From Xanthobacteraceae bacterium (lineage in GTDB: Bacteria > Pseudomonadota > Alphaproteobacteria > Rhizobiales > Xanthobacteraceae), in assembly GCA_023954195.1 (NCBI GenBank), contig JAMLIK010000002.1:310001-374000 (forward strand): DNA of 64,000 nucleotides, written 5' to 3'. A program made the translations under genes and the position numbers. This document shows, piece after piece, positions 37,306-45,689 of the stretch. The notes beneath the pieces are model-generated. The model did not search any database, was not told the origin of the DNA, and was given only the letters and a program-made list of their open reading frames with translations. Each line of letters opens with the position of its first letter. Position 1 is the first letter of the stretch.

Positions 37306-37440
37306 ATGCCGACGAGCAGCCACATGACGGGAAATCACGGGAGCGCCGCCACCGGCCGGCCCACCGCGATTCCGGCTGCCTTGCATTTCGCTTTGGCATC
37401 GTCCCTGCTTATCGGCGGACTGCTTCTTATCGGCCCCTGA
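37306..37440 (+). CDS. Candidate leucine leader peptide upstream of leuA
   Basis: A 44-codon ORF starting MPTSSHMTGNHGSAATG and ending LLIGGLLLIGP, 102 bp before leuA. Seven of the 12 codons before the final Gly-Pro encode Leu or Ile in two clusters, as expected for a leader that senses branched-chain aminoacyl-tRNA. AAGGGAG lies about 16 bases before the ATG, so initiation could also be at the internal ATG 37324. The stop TGA sits in the loop of a GGCCC-CTGA-GGGCC hairpin, as in trpL. I infer the function. Confidence 0.65.
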   Translation: MPTSSHMTGNHGSAATGRPTAIPAALHFALASSLLIGGLLLIGP

Positions 37441-37511
37441 GGGCCGTCTGGGCCGTTGCGCCTGGGCACTCAGGGGTTTCGCGAGACCGTCCGCCACCCG
37501 AGCGCCCCCTG
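37432..37511 (+). promoter_or_regulatory. Candidate leuA leader RNA structures
   Basis: Seen: GGCCC-CTGA-GGGCC at 37432-37445; CCTG-GGCACT-CAGG at 37461-37474; and CAGGGG at 37471-37476 complementary to CCCCTG at 37506-37511. The last two share CAGG and so exclude each other. There is no T-run, so regulation would be by ribosome-binding-site access or Rho rather than intrinsic termination. Confidence 0.5.
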
Positions 37512-37542
37512 ATGCGGCGCACCTGACCAAAGGAATCTTCCG

Positions 37543-39102
37543 ATGACGACCGCCAGCAAGTCCGAGAAGGACCGCGTTATCATTTTCGACACCACCTTGC
37601 GCGACGGCGAGCAATGCCCCGGCGCGACCATGACCTTCGAGGAAAAGCTCGAAGTCGCCGAGCTGCTCGACGATATGGGCGTCGACGTCATCGAGGCCGG
37701 CTTCCCGATCACCTCGCCGGGCGACTTCGAGGCGGTCAGCGAGATCGCCCGCCGCTCCAGGAACGCGGTGATCGCCGGCCTGTCCCGCGCCCATCCGGCC
37801 GACATCGACCGTTGCGCCGAGGCGGTGAAGTTCGCCAGGCGCGGCCGCGTCCACACCGTGATCGCCACCTCGCCGCTGCATATGCGGGTGAAGCTGAACA
37901 AGACCCCGGAGCAGGTGATCGAAACCTCGGTGGCGATGGTCCAGCGCGCCCGCAACCAGATCGACGACGTGGAATGGTCAGCCGAGGACGGCACCCGCAG
38001 TGAAATGGACTTCCTCTGCCGCATCGTCGAGGCGGTGATTAAGGCCGGCGCGACCACGGTGAACATTCCCGACACCGTCGGCTACACCGTGCCGGACGAG
38101 TACACCCGTTTCATGCGCACGCTGATCGAGCGGGTGCCCAACTCCGACAAGGCGGTGTTCTCGGTCCACTGTCACAACGACCTCGGCATGGCGGTCGCCA
38201 ATTCGCTGGCGGGCATCGCCGGCGGCGCGCGTCAGGTCGAATGCACCATCAACGGCATCGGCGAGCGGGCGGGCAACGCCGCGCTTGAGGAGATCGTGAT
38301 GGCGATCAACGTGCGCAACGACAAATTTCCGTACTGGAACAAGATCGACACCACGATGCTGACCCGCGCCTCCAAGGTGGTGTCGGCGGCGACCTCGTTC
38401 CCGGTGCAGTACAACAAGGCGATCGTCGGCCGCAACGCCTTCGCGCACGAGAGCGGCATCCATCAGGACGGCGTGTTGAAGGACGCCTCCACCTACGAGA
38501 TCATGCGGCCGGAAATGGTCGGCCTGAAGCAGTCCTCGCTGGTGCTCGGCAAGCATTCCGGCCGCCACGCCTTCATCCACAAGCTGGAGGAACTGGGCTA
38601 CAAGCTCGGCGACAACCAGCTGGAGGACGCCTTCGCGCGCATGAAGGCGCTGGCCGACCGCAAGAAGGATATCTACGACGAGGATATCGAGGCGCTGGTC
38701 GATCAGGAACTGGCGGCCTCGCACGACCGCATCAAGCTGACCTCGCTGACGGTGATCGCCGGCACCCACGGGCCGCAGCGCGCCACCATGAAGCTCGACA
38801 TCGACGGCCAGACGAAGATCGAGGAAGCCGAGGGCAACGGCCCGGTGGACGCGGTGTTCAACTGCATCAAGGCGCTGGTGCCGCATGAGGCGCGGCTGGA
38901 GCTTTACCAGGTCCATGCCGTCACCGAGGGCACCGACGCGCAGGCCGAGGTGTCGGTGCGGCTCGCCCATGAGGGACGCTCGATGACGGCGCGCGCCGCC
39001 GACCCGGATACGCTGGTGGCTTCGGCCAAGGCCTATCTCGGCGCGCTCAACAAGATCGTCATGAAACGCCAGCGCGACGTGCCGGCGGCGGCGGCGAGTT
39101 GA
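37543..39102 (+). CDS. leuA: 2-isopropylmalate synthase
   Basis: A 519-residue enzyme; first committed step of leucine synthesis (acetyl-CoA plus 2-ketoisovalerate). Family signatures are FDTTLRDGEQCPGATM near residue 11, SVHCHNDLGMAVANSLAG (metal-binding HCHND) near 206, and GERAGNAALEEIVMA. The C-terminal LeuA allosteric domain for leucine feedback is present (VIAGTHGPQRATMKL onward). AAAGGAA precedes the start. An upstream leucine-rich leader suggests attenuation control. Confidence 0.97.
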   Translation: MTTASKSEKDRVIIFDTTLRDGEQCPGATMTFEEKLEVAELLDDMGVDVIEAGFPITSPGDFEAVSEIARRSRNAVIAGLSRAHPADIDRCAEAVKFARRGRVHTVIATSPLHMRVKLNKTPEQVIETSVAMVQRARNQIDDVEWSAEDGTRSEMDFLCRIVEAVIKAGATTVNIPDTVGYTVPDEYTRFMRTLIERVPNSDKAVFSVHCHNDLGMAVANSLAGIAGGARQVECTINGIGERAGNAALEEIVMAINVRNDKFPYWNKIDTTMLTRASKVVSAATSFPVQYNKAIVGRNAFAHESGIHQDGVLKDASTYEIMRPEMVGLKQSSLVLGKHSGRHAFIHKLEELGYKLGDNQLEDAFARMKALADRKKDIYDEDIEALVDQELAASHDRIKLTSLTVIAGTHGPQRATMKLDIDGQTKIEEAEGNGPVDAVFNCIKALVPHEARLELYQVHAVTEGTDAQAEVSVRLAHEGRSMTARAADPDTLVASAKAYLGALNKIVMKRQRDVPAAAAS

Positions 39103-39135
39103 TCTGGCGCAAGGTCGCGCGCTTTTGATCGGCGA

Positions 39136-39172
39136 TAAAAAAGACGCGGCGTCTCACCGGCGCCGCGTTTTT
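39136..39172 (+). terminator. Rho-independent terminator of leuA
   Basis: ACGCGGCG-TCTCACCGG-CGCCGCGT, a perfect 8-bp stem with a preceding A-run and a TTTTT tail, 34 bp after the leuA stop. Confidence 0.92.
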
Positions 39173-39343
39173 GCGTTGCAGCATGGCTTGTCCTGCTCCC
39201 ACCAAAGGAAGCATAGCCGCGAGGCGGACAAACCGGTATTGACGGCCTCCATCCTTTTCAAGGATGGTATCAACTTAGATGAATGATGGCATCGGGTTGG
39301 TCGAGCGACCGATCCGGTGCAAAAATCGAATACGGGAGGACGA

Positions 39344-40348
39344 ATGCGCAAGATCATGTTTCTGGGAGCTGCGATCGCGGCACTCGGCTTCATCGTGCCG
39401 GCGGCCGCGCAGCAGCCGATCATCATCAAATTCAGCCACGTCGTCGCGCCGAACACCCCGAAGGGGCTGGCGTCGCAGAAGTTCGCGGAGCTTGCGGCGA
39501 AATACACCGACAACAAGGTGAAGGTCGAGGTCTATCCCAACTCGCAGCTCTACAAGGACAAGGAAGAACTTGAGGCGCTGCAACTCGGCGCGGTGCAGAT
39601 GCTGGCGCCCTCGCTCTCCAAATTCGGCCCGATCGGGGTCAAGGAGTTCGAGGTTTTCGACCTTCCCTATATCCTCCCCGATCTCGCCTCGCTGCGGAAA
39701 GTGACCGACGGCCCGCTCGGGAAGCGGCTTTTCGGCCTGCTCGACAAGAAGGGCATCACCGGCCTCGCCTATTGGGACAACGGCTTCAAGCAGATGAGCG
39801 CCAACAAGCGGCTGGTCGCGCCGGCGGACTACAAGGGGCTGAAATTCCGCATCCAGTCGTCCAAGGTGCTCGAAGCCCAGTTCCGCGCGCTCGGCGCCAT
39901 TCCGCAGGTGATGGCGTTCTCGGAAGTCTACCAGGCGCTCCAGACCGGCGTGGTCGACGGCCAGGAGAACACGCCCTCCAACATGTACACCCAGAAGATG
40001 CACGAGGTGCAGAAGCATACCACCCTGACCAATCACGGCTACATCGGCTATGCGGTGATCGCCAACAAGAAGTTCTGGGATGGCCTGCCGGCCGATATTC
40101 GCGGCCAGCTTGAAAAGGCGATGAAGGAAGCCACCGAATACGGCAACGGACAATCGGCCAAGGAGAACGACGACGCGCTGGAAGCCATGCGCGCCTCCGG
40201 CAAGACCGAATTGATCAAGCTGACCAAGGAGCAGGACGACGCCATGCGCAAGGCCATGCTGCCGGTCTACAAGGAAGTTTCGTCGCGGGTCGGCAAGGAC
40301 CTCATCAACGAATTCCTGCGGGAGGAAGGGCGGCCGCCGATCGATTGA
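39344..40348 (+). CDS. dctP: TRAP transporter substrate-binding protein (DctP), set 1
   Basis: A 334-residue periplasmic protein with a Sec signal peptide (MRKIMFLGAAIAALGF, ending AAAQQ). KFSHVVAPNTPKGLASQKFA and RIQSSKVLEAQFRALGAIPQ followed by the VYQALQTGVVDGQENTP motif mark the DctP family of C4-dicarboxylate-type binders. GGGAGGA lies 3 bases before the start. The permease genes follow after a 490-bp gap that holds a terminator-like hairpin and an R2 repeat. Confidence 0.94.
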   Translation: MRKIMFLGAAIAALGFIVPAAAQQPIIIKFSHVVAPNTPKGLASQKFAELAAKYTDNKVKVEVYPNSQLYKDKEELEALQLGAVQMLAPSLSKFGPIGVKEFEVFDLPYILPDLASLRKVTDGPLGKRLFGLLDKKGITGLAYWDNGFKQMSANKRLVAPADYKGLKFRIQSSKVLEAQFRALGAIPQVMAFSEVYQALQTGVVDGQENTPSNMYTQKMHEVQKHTTLTNHGYIGYAVIANKKFWDGLPADIRGQLEKAMKEATEYGNGQSAKENDDALEAMRASGKTELIKLTKEQDDAMRKAMLPVYKEVSSRVGKDLINEFLREEGRPPID

Positions 40349-40378
40349 GGCGCGATCCGTCGCCGCGTTCACGAAAAG

Positions 40379-40412
40379 ACGAGTCTGATTCGGGCCTCTG
40401 AATCAGACTCGT
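40379..40412 (+). terminator. Strong hairpin after dctP, probable terminator or RNA stabiliser
   Basis: ACGAGTCTGATTC-GGGCCTCT-GAATCAGACTCGT is a perfect 13-bp stem with an 8-base loop, 30 bp after the dctP stop, followed by TATTTGTC. It may let binding protein be made in excess over the downstream permeases. The arms also contain four GANTC sites. Confidence 0.75.
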
Positions 40413-40456
40413 TATTTGTCTCTGGAGGCTTTTCGCTTTTGATGGAATTATCCGCC

Positions 40457-40567
40457 GTCATGCGCGGACTTGATCCGCGCATCCATCGTCTTGAAAAATG
40501 ATGGATCGCCGGGCCTTCGCCGCGCTGAAGGGGCTTCGGCCCCGCAGGCGGGTCAAGCCCGGCAGAC
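40457..40567. repeat. R2 repeat with an internal insertion
   Basis: Starts GTCATGCGCGGACTTGATCC and ends GGGTCAAGCCCGGCAGACGG. About 35 bp (CTTCGCCGCGCTGAAGGGGC and GCCCCGCAGG) interrupts the second palindrome between CGCCGGGC and GGGTCAAGCCCGG. The 270 bp from 40568 to 40837 holds no clear gene. Confidence 0.75.
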
Positions 40568-40837
40568 GGTTCCATCAAAATTGAAAATACGCTGTCGTGA
40601 TTTGTCTGGTGCGTTTTCGAGCGGGAGCGGAGACCGGCTTGCGTAACGAAGGCGCGGCAGACCAACAATAAAACGTCTTTCGCCGCTGTCCTGAAACGGT
40701 GAAAGACTTGACGACGGTCCGATCCGGAAATGGCGTTCGCCCTTCCGGGTCGTGCATCGGGGGAAGCGCGGCCGCTCCGGCCGCGTTGCGGGCCGCTCCG
40801 CCGGAAACGGCGGTCGTCCAACGCCACGGGGGCATCC

Positions 40838-41413
40838 ATGTTTATGAAGATCCTCGACCGGCTTGAGGAGATCCTGATCGCGACGCTGATGGCGCTCGCG
40901 ACCCTGATCATCGCCGTCGCCGTCGCTCATCGCTACCTGCTGGGTGTGTCCTGGCTCTACCCGATCCTGTTCCCGATCAACCTGTCCTGGGCGCAGGAGC
41001 TTTGCATCTACATGTTCGTGTGGGTGGCGAAGTTCGGCGCGGCCTACGGCGTGCGCACCGGCATCCACGTCGGCGTCGATGTCGTGGTCAACAAGCTTCA
41101 GTCGCCGTGGCGCAACATCGTCATCACCTTCGGCCTGCTGTGCGGGGCCCTTTTTACCTTCGTGATCGGCACCATGGGCGCCAAGTTCGTCTATGGCCTG
41201 ATGCACACCGACCAGGTGACGCCGGATCTCGAAATCCCGAGCTGGTTCGTCTATCTCTGCATTCCGCTCGGCTCCTACCTGATGTGCTTCCGCTTCCTTC
41301 AGGTCGCCTATAGCTATGCGCGCACCGGCGAACTGCCGCATCACGATGTCGCGCAGGTCGACGGCATCGACCTCGATGAGCCCCCGCCGGTGGTGAGGGG
41401 AGTCGCCCAATGA
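40838..41413 (+). CDS. dctQ: TRAP transporter small permease (DctQ), set 1
   Basis: A 191-residue membrane protein with four predicted membrane segments. LEEILIATLMALATLIIAVA and NLSWAQELCIYMFVWVAKFG (WAQEL motif) are typical of DctQ. An ATG at 40838 is used with GGGGG just upstream; another lies two codons later. Its stop overlaps the dctM start by 4 bp. Confidence 0.92.
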   Translation: MFMKILDRLEEILIATLMALATLIIAVAVAHRYLLGVSWLYPILFPINLSWAQELCIYMFVWVAKFGAAYGVRTGIHVGVDVVVNKLQSPWRNIVITFGLLCGALFTFVIGTMGAKFVYGLMHTDQVTPDLEIPSWFVYLCIPLGSYLMCFRFLQVAYSYARTGELPHHDVAQVDGIDLDEPPPVVRGVAQ

Positions 41414-42735
41414 GCAGCGCATTCATTTTCGGGCTTCTCGTCGCCTTCATGCTGACCGGGATGCCGATCTCGATCGCGCTCGGCCTCACCGTGCTCACCT
41501 TCATCTTCACGATGACCGAGATTCCGACCGAGTCGGTGGCGCTGAAGCTGTTCACCGGCATCGACAATTTCGAGATCATGGCGATCCCGTTCTTCATCCT
41601 GGCGGGCAACTTTCTCACCCACGGCGGCGTGGCGCGGCGGATGATCAATTTCGCCACCTCGATGGTCGGACACTGGTACGGCGGCCTCGGCCTCGCCGGC
41701 GTGATGGCCTGCGCGCTGTTCGCCGCGATTTCCGGCTCGTCGCCGGCCACCGTGATCGCGATCGGCTCGATCATGCTGCCGGCGATGGTGGCGCAGGGCT
41801 TTCCGAAACGGTTCGGCGCCGGCGTCATCACCACCTCGGGCGCGCTGGGCATTCTGATCCCGCCGTCGATCGTGATGGTGATCTACTGCGTGGCGACCGG
41901 CGGCAGCATCGCGCTCGATCCCGCGGGCCATCGCGTGTCGTCGGCCTCGGTCGGCCAGATGTTCATGGCCGGCGTCATTCCCGGCCTGATGCTGGCGACC
42001 CTGCTCGGCGTCACGACCTTCTATCGCGCCTGGAAGAACGACTATCCGCGGATGCCGAAAGCGAGCTTCGCCGAGCGCTGGATCGCGTTCCGCAAATGCG
42101 TGTGGGGGCTGCTGCTGATCATCATCGTGCTGGGCGGCATCTATGCCGGCCTGTTCACGCCGACGGAGGCCGCCGCCGTCAGCGCGGTCTATGCTTTCGT
42201 CATCGCGGTGTTCGTCTATCGCGATATGTCGCTCAAGGACGTGCCGAAGGTGCTGCTGTCCTCCGCCAACATGAGCGCGATGATCCTCTACATCATCACC
42301 AACGCGGTGCTGTTCTCGTTCCTGATGGCCAACGAGAACATCCCGCAGCAGATCACCAGCTGGATCACCTCGATCGGCGTCAACTGGTGGATGTTCCTGT
42401 TCATCGTCAACATCGTGCTGCTGGCGGCCGGCAACTTCATGGAAGCCTCGTCGATCGTGCTGATTATGGCGCCGATCCTGTTCCCGGTCGCCGTCAGCCT
42501 CGGCATCCATCCGGTGCATCTCGGCATCCTGATGGTAGTCAACATGGAGGTCGGCATGTGCCATCCCCCGGTCGGCCTCAACCTCTATGTCGCCTCCGGC
42601 ATCGCCAAGATGGGCATCACCGAACTGACCGTCGCGGTGTGGCCATGGCTGATGACGATGCTGATCTTCCTGGTGATGGTCACCTACATCCCCGAGATCT
42701 CGTTGTGGCTGCCGCGCATGCTGGGGATGCTGTGA
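41410..42735 (+). CDS. dctM: TRAP transporter large permease (DctM), set 1
   Basis: A 441-residue DctM with about twelve membrane segments. Conserved blocks include AIPFFILAGNFLTHGGVARR, SGSSPATVIAIGSIMLPAM, GALGILIPPSIVMVIYCVAT, and LFTPTEAAAVSAVYAF. It carries out sodium-coupled uptake with DctQ. Coupled to dctQ by ATGA overlap. Set 1 is complete; substrate probably a dicarboxylate or related organic acid. Confidence 0.95.
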   Translation: MSSAFIFGLLVAFMLTGMPISIALGLTVLTFIFTMTEIPTESVALKLFTGIDNFEIMAIPFFILAGNFLTHGGVARRMINFATSMVGHWYGGLGLAGVMACALFAAISGSSPATVIAIGSIMLPAMVAQGFPKRFGAGVITTSGALGILIPPSIVMVIYCVATGGSIALDPAGHRVSSASVGQMFMAGVIPGLMLATLLGVTTFYRAWKNDYPRMPKASFAERWIAFRKCVWGLLLIIIVLGGIYAGLFTPTEAAAVSAVYAFVIAVFVYRDMSLKDVPKVLLSSANMSAMILYIITNAVLFSFLMANENIPQQITSWITSIGVNWWMFLFIVNIVLLAAGNFMEASSIVLIMAPILFPVAVSLGIHPVHLGILMVVNMEVGMCHPPVGLNLYVASGIAKMGITELTVAVWPWLMTMLIFLVMVTYIPEISLWLPRMLGML

Positions 42736-42852
42736 TCCCGACATGACGGCGAGGCGCGTTGATGAACGGTCCTTCATCAACGTGTCCGACCTTTAAGTTG
42801 ATCGGACGCGAAACCGGATTCATCATCGCGCCACCCCATGAAGGAGGTTGCC

Positions 42853-43410
42853 ATGAAGAAACTGGTTCTCGCTACCCTCGCGGCCTTGACGGTCGCCGGC
42901 TCCACCGCGGTCTATGCCCATCAGCGTCCGTGGGCGGATCGCTCGGCGCGCGTCAGCGCCGAGGATCGCGCGGCCCTGACCGACGCGCGGCTCGCCGCCA
43001 TCAAGGCGGGACTGAAACTCACGGCGGACCAGGAGAAGCTGTGGCCGCCGGTGGAGACCGCGGTGCGCGATTTCACCAAGCTGCGGGCGGATCGCGCCAA
43101 TGCCCGCAGGCAGGCCCGGCAAGCCGGCGCGGCACCGGCCGCGACGCCCGACCCGGTGGCGCGGCTGAGCGCCCGCGCCGACGCCATGGCGGCCACCGCC
43201 GCGGCGCTGAAGAAGATCGCCGATGCCGCCGATCCGCTCTACAAAACCCTCGACGACGGCCAGAAGCAGCGGCTGGCGCTGCTGACCCGGATGGAGCGCC
43301 GGATGGGCCGCGGGGAGTGGCGCGATCGTCGCCATCATGAGCACCGGTTCCGGCACGAATGGCGCGACCGGCGGGGGACGGATCGCGACGGCGACAACGG
43401 CCGGCTGTGA
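42853..43410 (+). CDS. Spy/CpxP-like LTXXQ periplasmic protein
   Basis: A 185-residue exported helical protein. Signal peptide MKKLVLATLAALTVAGSTAV ends near VYAHQ. The LTADQEKLW motif near residue 60 and LDDGQKQRLALL near 138 match the LTXXQ pattern of Spy/CpxP proteins, periplasmic chaperones or stress sensors. The C-terminus is His/Arg-rich (RRHHEHRFRHEWRDRR), which could bind metal. AAGGAGG stands 5 bases before the start. An in-frame ATG at 42838 lies before that site and is not used. Confidence 0.85.
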   Translation: MKKLVLATLAALTVAGSTAVYAHQRPWADRSARVSAEDRAALTDARLAAIKAGLKLTADQEKLWPPVETAVRDFTKLRADRANARRQARQAGAAPAATPDPVARLSARADAMAATAAALKKIADAADPLYKTLDDGQKQRLALLTRMERRMGRGEWRDRRHHEHRFRHEWRDRRGTDRDGDNGRL

Positions 43411-43451
43411 AGCCGCGGCGTTTCCACGCAAATCCAGCGCCGCCCGCCAGG

Positions 43452-43509
43452 GCATGATCCCGAGGAATGGAAACCGGTCTTCGGGAAAAGACCATGCGCG
43501 AACAAAAAG
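43452..43509. repeat. Intergenic repeat, family R4
   Basis: GGCATGATCCCGAGGAATGG...CGGTCTTCGGGAAAAGACCATGCG, related to the copy at 20656. Confidence 0.68.
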
Positions 43510-43515
43510 ATGAGC

Positions 43516-43552
43516 GCGGAGTCTGTTTCAGCGAGGCTGAAACGGACTCCGC
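43516..43552. other. Long inverted repeat upstream of tRNA-Lys
   Basis: GCGGAGTCTGTTTCAGC pairs with GCTGAAACGGACTCCGC (one G-U) over a 3-base loop. Its GAGTCTG core resembles the hairpin at 40379. No T-run follows, so it is a terminator candidate only for the LTXXQ gene or a member of a small dispersed palindrome family. Confidence 0.6.
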
Positions 43553-43680
43553 GAGCGGCCCTTTCGTTGAAATCCCACCGCTTTCCGTTGAAAAAGCGCC
43601 GCGAGCTTACTGGACATCGCGGGTCCGCTTTGCTAAACGACGCGCACCCGACGGGGCCGGATGGCCCGGAGACGGGCTTC

Positions 43681-43756
<76 letters not shown>

Positions 43757-43863
43757 CCCAGTCCGCGAGAGTCGGACGGGGTGCCATAACCTTCGATTTA
43801 GAGCGTTTTCTGTCTGATTTGAATCGAATGGGGATTCCCAAGGGGTTGGAGTTCTGATTCATC

Positions 43864-44313
43864 ATGCTGACTGGTTGGAGGCCAGCATGGATGCCGAAAG
43901 CCTGTTCCAATGATCTTCGCGAGCGAGTTGTAAAAGCTGTGGCGGCGGGACAATCCTGCCGCTCTGCGGCGCTCCGATTTGGGGTTTCGCCGAGTTCGGC
44001 GATCAAATGGATGGAGCGGTGGCGGCAGCATGGCGACATCTCGCCGGGGTCTTCGCGCGGCCGGATCCGCTCGCCGCTTCATCCGCATCGGTCGTGGCTT
44101 TTGAAGGTGGTTGCAGCCCAGCCCGACCTGACCTTGGCTGAGGTCCGGCAACGGCTCGCGGATCGCGGCGTCGCGGTGGGAATTGGCTCGGTCTGGCGGT
44201 TCTTCGACCGCGAAGGGATCAGCTTCAAAAAAAACGCTGCTGCCATCCGAGCAGGACAGGCCCGACGTCGCGCGCAGAAGGGCAAGCTGGAAAAGGCATC
44301 AGGGAAAGGTTGA
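43864..44313 (+). CDS. IS630 transposase, upstream reading frame
   Basis: A 149-residue N-terminal part with helix-turn-helix regions (NDLRERVVKAVAAGQSCRSA and SPSSAIKWMERWRQHGD). The true start may be the ATG at 43891 (MPKACSNDLRERV). The A8 run at 44227-44234 lies where homology passes to the second frame; a +1 shift or transcriptional slippage there would make the full transposase. Confidence 0.85.
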   Translation: MLTGWRPAWMPKACSNDLRERVVKAVAAGQSCRSAALRFGVSPSSAIKWMERWRQHGDISPGSSRGRIRSPLHPHRSWLLKVVAAQPDLTLAEVRQRLADRGVAVGIGSVWRFFDREGISFKKNAAAIRAGQARRRAQKGKLEKASGKG

Positions 44314-44833
44314 TCCTGGCCGTCTCGTCTTCATCGACGAAACCTGGGCCAAGACCAACATGGTCCGCACCCACGGCTGGGGACCGAGAGGGCTGCGCCT
44401 GCGCAGGCACGCGCCGCATGGGCATTGGCGAACGCTCACATTCCTTGCCGCCTTGCGGCACGACCGGATCGATGCGCCATGCGTCCTTGATGGCCCCATC
44501 AACGGCGAAAGCTTCAAGGCCTATATCGAGCAGTTCCTCGTCCCGACGCTTAAGCCGGGCGACATTGTCATCATGGACAATCTCGGCAGTCACAAAGGCC
44601 TCGCGGTGCGCCGAGCCATCCGTGCCGTCGGTGCCAGACTTCTGTTCCTGCCGCCCTACAGTCCAGACCTCAATCCGATCGAGCAGGTGTTTGCAAAACT
44701 TAAAACCCTGCTCCGAAAGGCCGCCGAGCGAACCGTCGAAGCAACGTGGCATCGCATCGGCGCACTCCTCGATCGCTTCACTCCACAGGAATGTGCCAAC
44801 TATATCCAAAACGCCGGATATGCCGCTACTTAA
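44183..44833 (+). CDS. IS630 transposase, downstream (catalytic) frame
   Basis: Carries the DDE catalytic domain: first Asp in RLVFIDETWAKTN, second in VIMDNLGSHKG, Glu in PYSPDLNPIEQVFAKLK. All three catalytic residues are present, so the element may be active if the frameshift works. Real translation probably joins it to the upstream frame near 44234 and not at an independent start. Confidence 0.87.
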   Translation: MARSGGSSTAKGSASKKTLLPSEQDRPDVARRRASWKRHQGKVDPGRLVFIDETWAKTNMVRTHGWGPRGLRLRRHAPHGHWRTLTFLAALRHDRIDAPCVLDGPINGESFKAYIEQFLVPTLKPGDIVIMDNLGSHKGLAVRRAIRAVGARLLFLPPYSPDLNPIEQVFAKLKTLLRKAAERTVEATWHRIGALLDRFTPQECANYIQNAGYAAT

Positions 44834-44918
44834 GTGGAAAACGCCCTAGGCTCCAAACCCGATCAGAGTATTGAGGTTATGGAGCAAATCAGATTCAAGC
44901 TCTGCACGGAGCTTGACG

Positions 44919-45341
44919 ATGGCGAACGAGTTTTGGCTAAGCGATGCGCAATGGGCAGCGATCGACCCGTTGCTTCCGAAGAACCGCCCCGGAGCGCGCC
45001 GGGTTGATGATCGCCGCGTGATCAGCGGGATCGTGCATGTGCTGAGGGCCGGTTGTCGCTGGCAGGATTGCCCCTCATGCTACGGTCCGCCGACGACGAT
45101 CTACAATCGATTTCATCGATGGTCGGCGCGCGGCTTGTGGCAGAAGCTGTTTCGCGCCTTGGCAACAGCCAGCGCCAATGACGTGCACATGATCGACAGC
45201 ACGACAGCAAAGGCGCATCGCTCGGCAGCGGGCGGAAAAGGGGGGCGGAGGAACAGGCGATCGGGCGCTCGCGCGGTGGGCGTACGACCAAAATCCACGC
45301 CGTCGTCGTCGGCCAGGGCCGACCGCTCGCCATCGAGATAA
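44919..45341 (+). CDS. IS5/IS427 transposase, upstream frame
   Basis: About 140 residues beginning MANEFWLSDAQWAAIDPLLP. The block SGIVHVLRAGCRWQDCPSCY and TIYNRFHRWSARGLWQKLF is the IS427-group N-terminal domain, and first catalytic Asp is in VHMIDSTTAKAHRSAAGGKG. At 45236-45245 the run AAAAGGGGGG is a likely -1 frameshift site joining it to the second frame. Confidence 0.87.
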   Translation: MANEFWLSDAQWAAIDPLLPKNRPGARRVDDRRVISGIVHVLRAGCRWQDCPSCYGPPTTIYNRFHRWSARGLWQKLFRALATASANDVHMIDSTTAKAHRSAAGGKGGRRNRRSGARAVGVRPKSTPSSSARADRSPSR

Positions 45342-45673
45342 CACCCGGACAACGCGGCGATCTTCGCGTCGTTCTGCCCCTTCTCTCCGGCTTGCCAGCG
45401 GCACGCTTATGCGCCGCCGATACCGCCTATGACAGCGACGGCTTTCGGCTCTTTCTGCTCGGCCGCGGGACAATCCCGGTCATCCCGAACAACCCCACGC
45501 GAAAGCGAACACATCCCTTCGACACCGAAGCCTATAAGCTGCGCAACCGCATCGAGCGCATGTTTTGCAGGCTCAAGGATTGGCGCCGCATCGCAACCCG
45601 CTACGACAAGCTGGCGCGCAACTTCGAAGCGGCCATCAATATCGCCGCCATCATAACTTGGTGGACCGATTGA
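45248..45673 (+). CDS. IS5/IS427 transposase, downstream frame
   Basis: Read in the -1 frame from the slippery run, the product continues EEQAIGRSRGGRTTKIHAVV and then LCAADTAYDSDGF (second Asp) and YKLRNRIERMFCRLKDWRRI (Glu in the Y-R-E motif), ending IITWWTD. All catalytic residues are present. No independent start codon with a Shine-Dalgarno is seen; an ATG at 45392 is internal. Confidence 0.82.
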   Translation, partial: EEQAIGRSRGGRTTKIHAVVVGQGRPLAIEITPGQRGDLRVVLPLLSGLPAARLCAADTAYDSDGFRLFLLGRGTIPVIPNNPTRKRTHPFDTEAYKLRNRIERMFCRLKDWRRIATRYDKLARNFEAAINIAAIITWWTD

Positions 45674-45689
45674 GTCTGGAGCCTAATGA

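Larger units (their letters stand above)
43801..44846 (+). mobile_element. IS630 family insertion sequence, complete
   Basis: Terminal inverted repeats GAGCGTTTTC and GAAAACGCCC (10 bp, one mismatch) bound a 1046-bp element. TA lies at both ends (43799-43800 and 44847-44848), the target duplication of IS630. Two overlapping frames encode the transposase. It sits 44 bp downstream of tRNA-Lys. Its right TA is also the left TA of the next element. Confidence 0.9.
44849..45683 (+). mobile_element. IS5 family (IS427-type) insertion sequence, complete
   Basis: Terminal inverted repeats GGCTCCA and TGGAGCC bound an 835-bp element. TA flanks both ends (44847-44848, shared with the IS630, and 45684-45685). 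Two frames encode the transposase. The arrangement TA-IS630-TA-IS5-TA shows that one element used the TA at the edge of the other as its target. Confidence 0.87.

Noticed and set aside
37194-37526. Rightward frame overlapping the leuA leader
   Set aside because: It lies in another frame, has no ribosome-binding site and no recognisable protein; the Leu-rich frame explains the region better.
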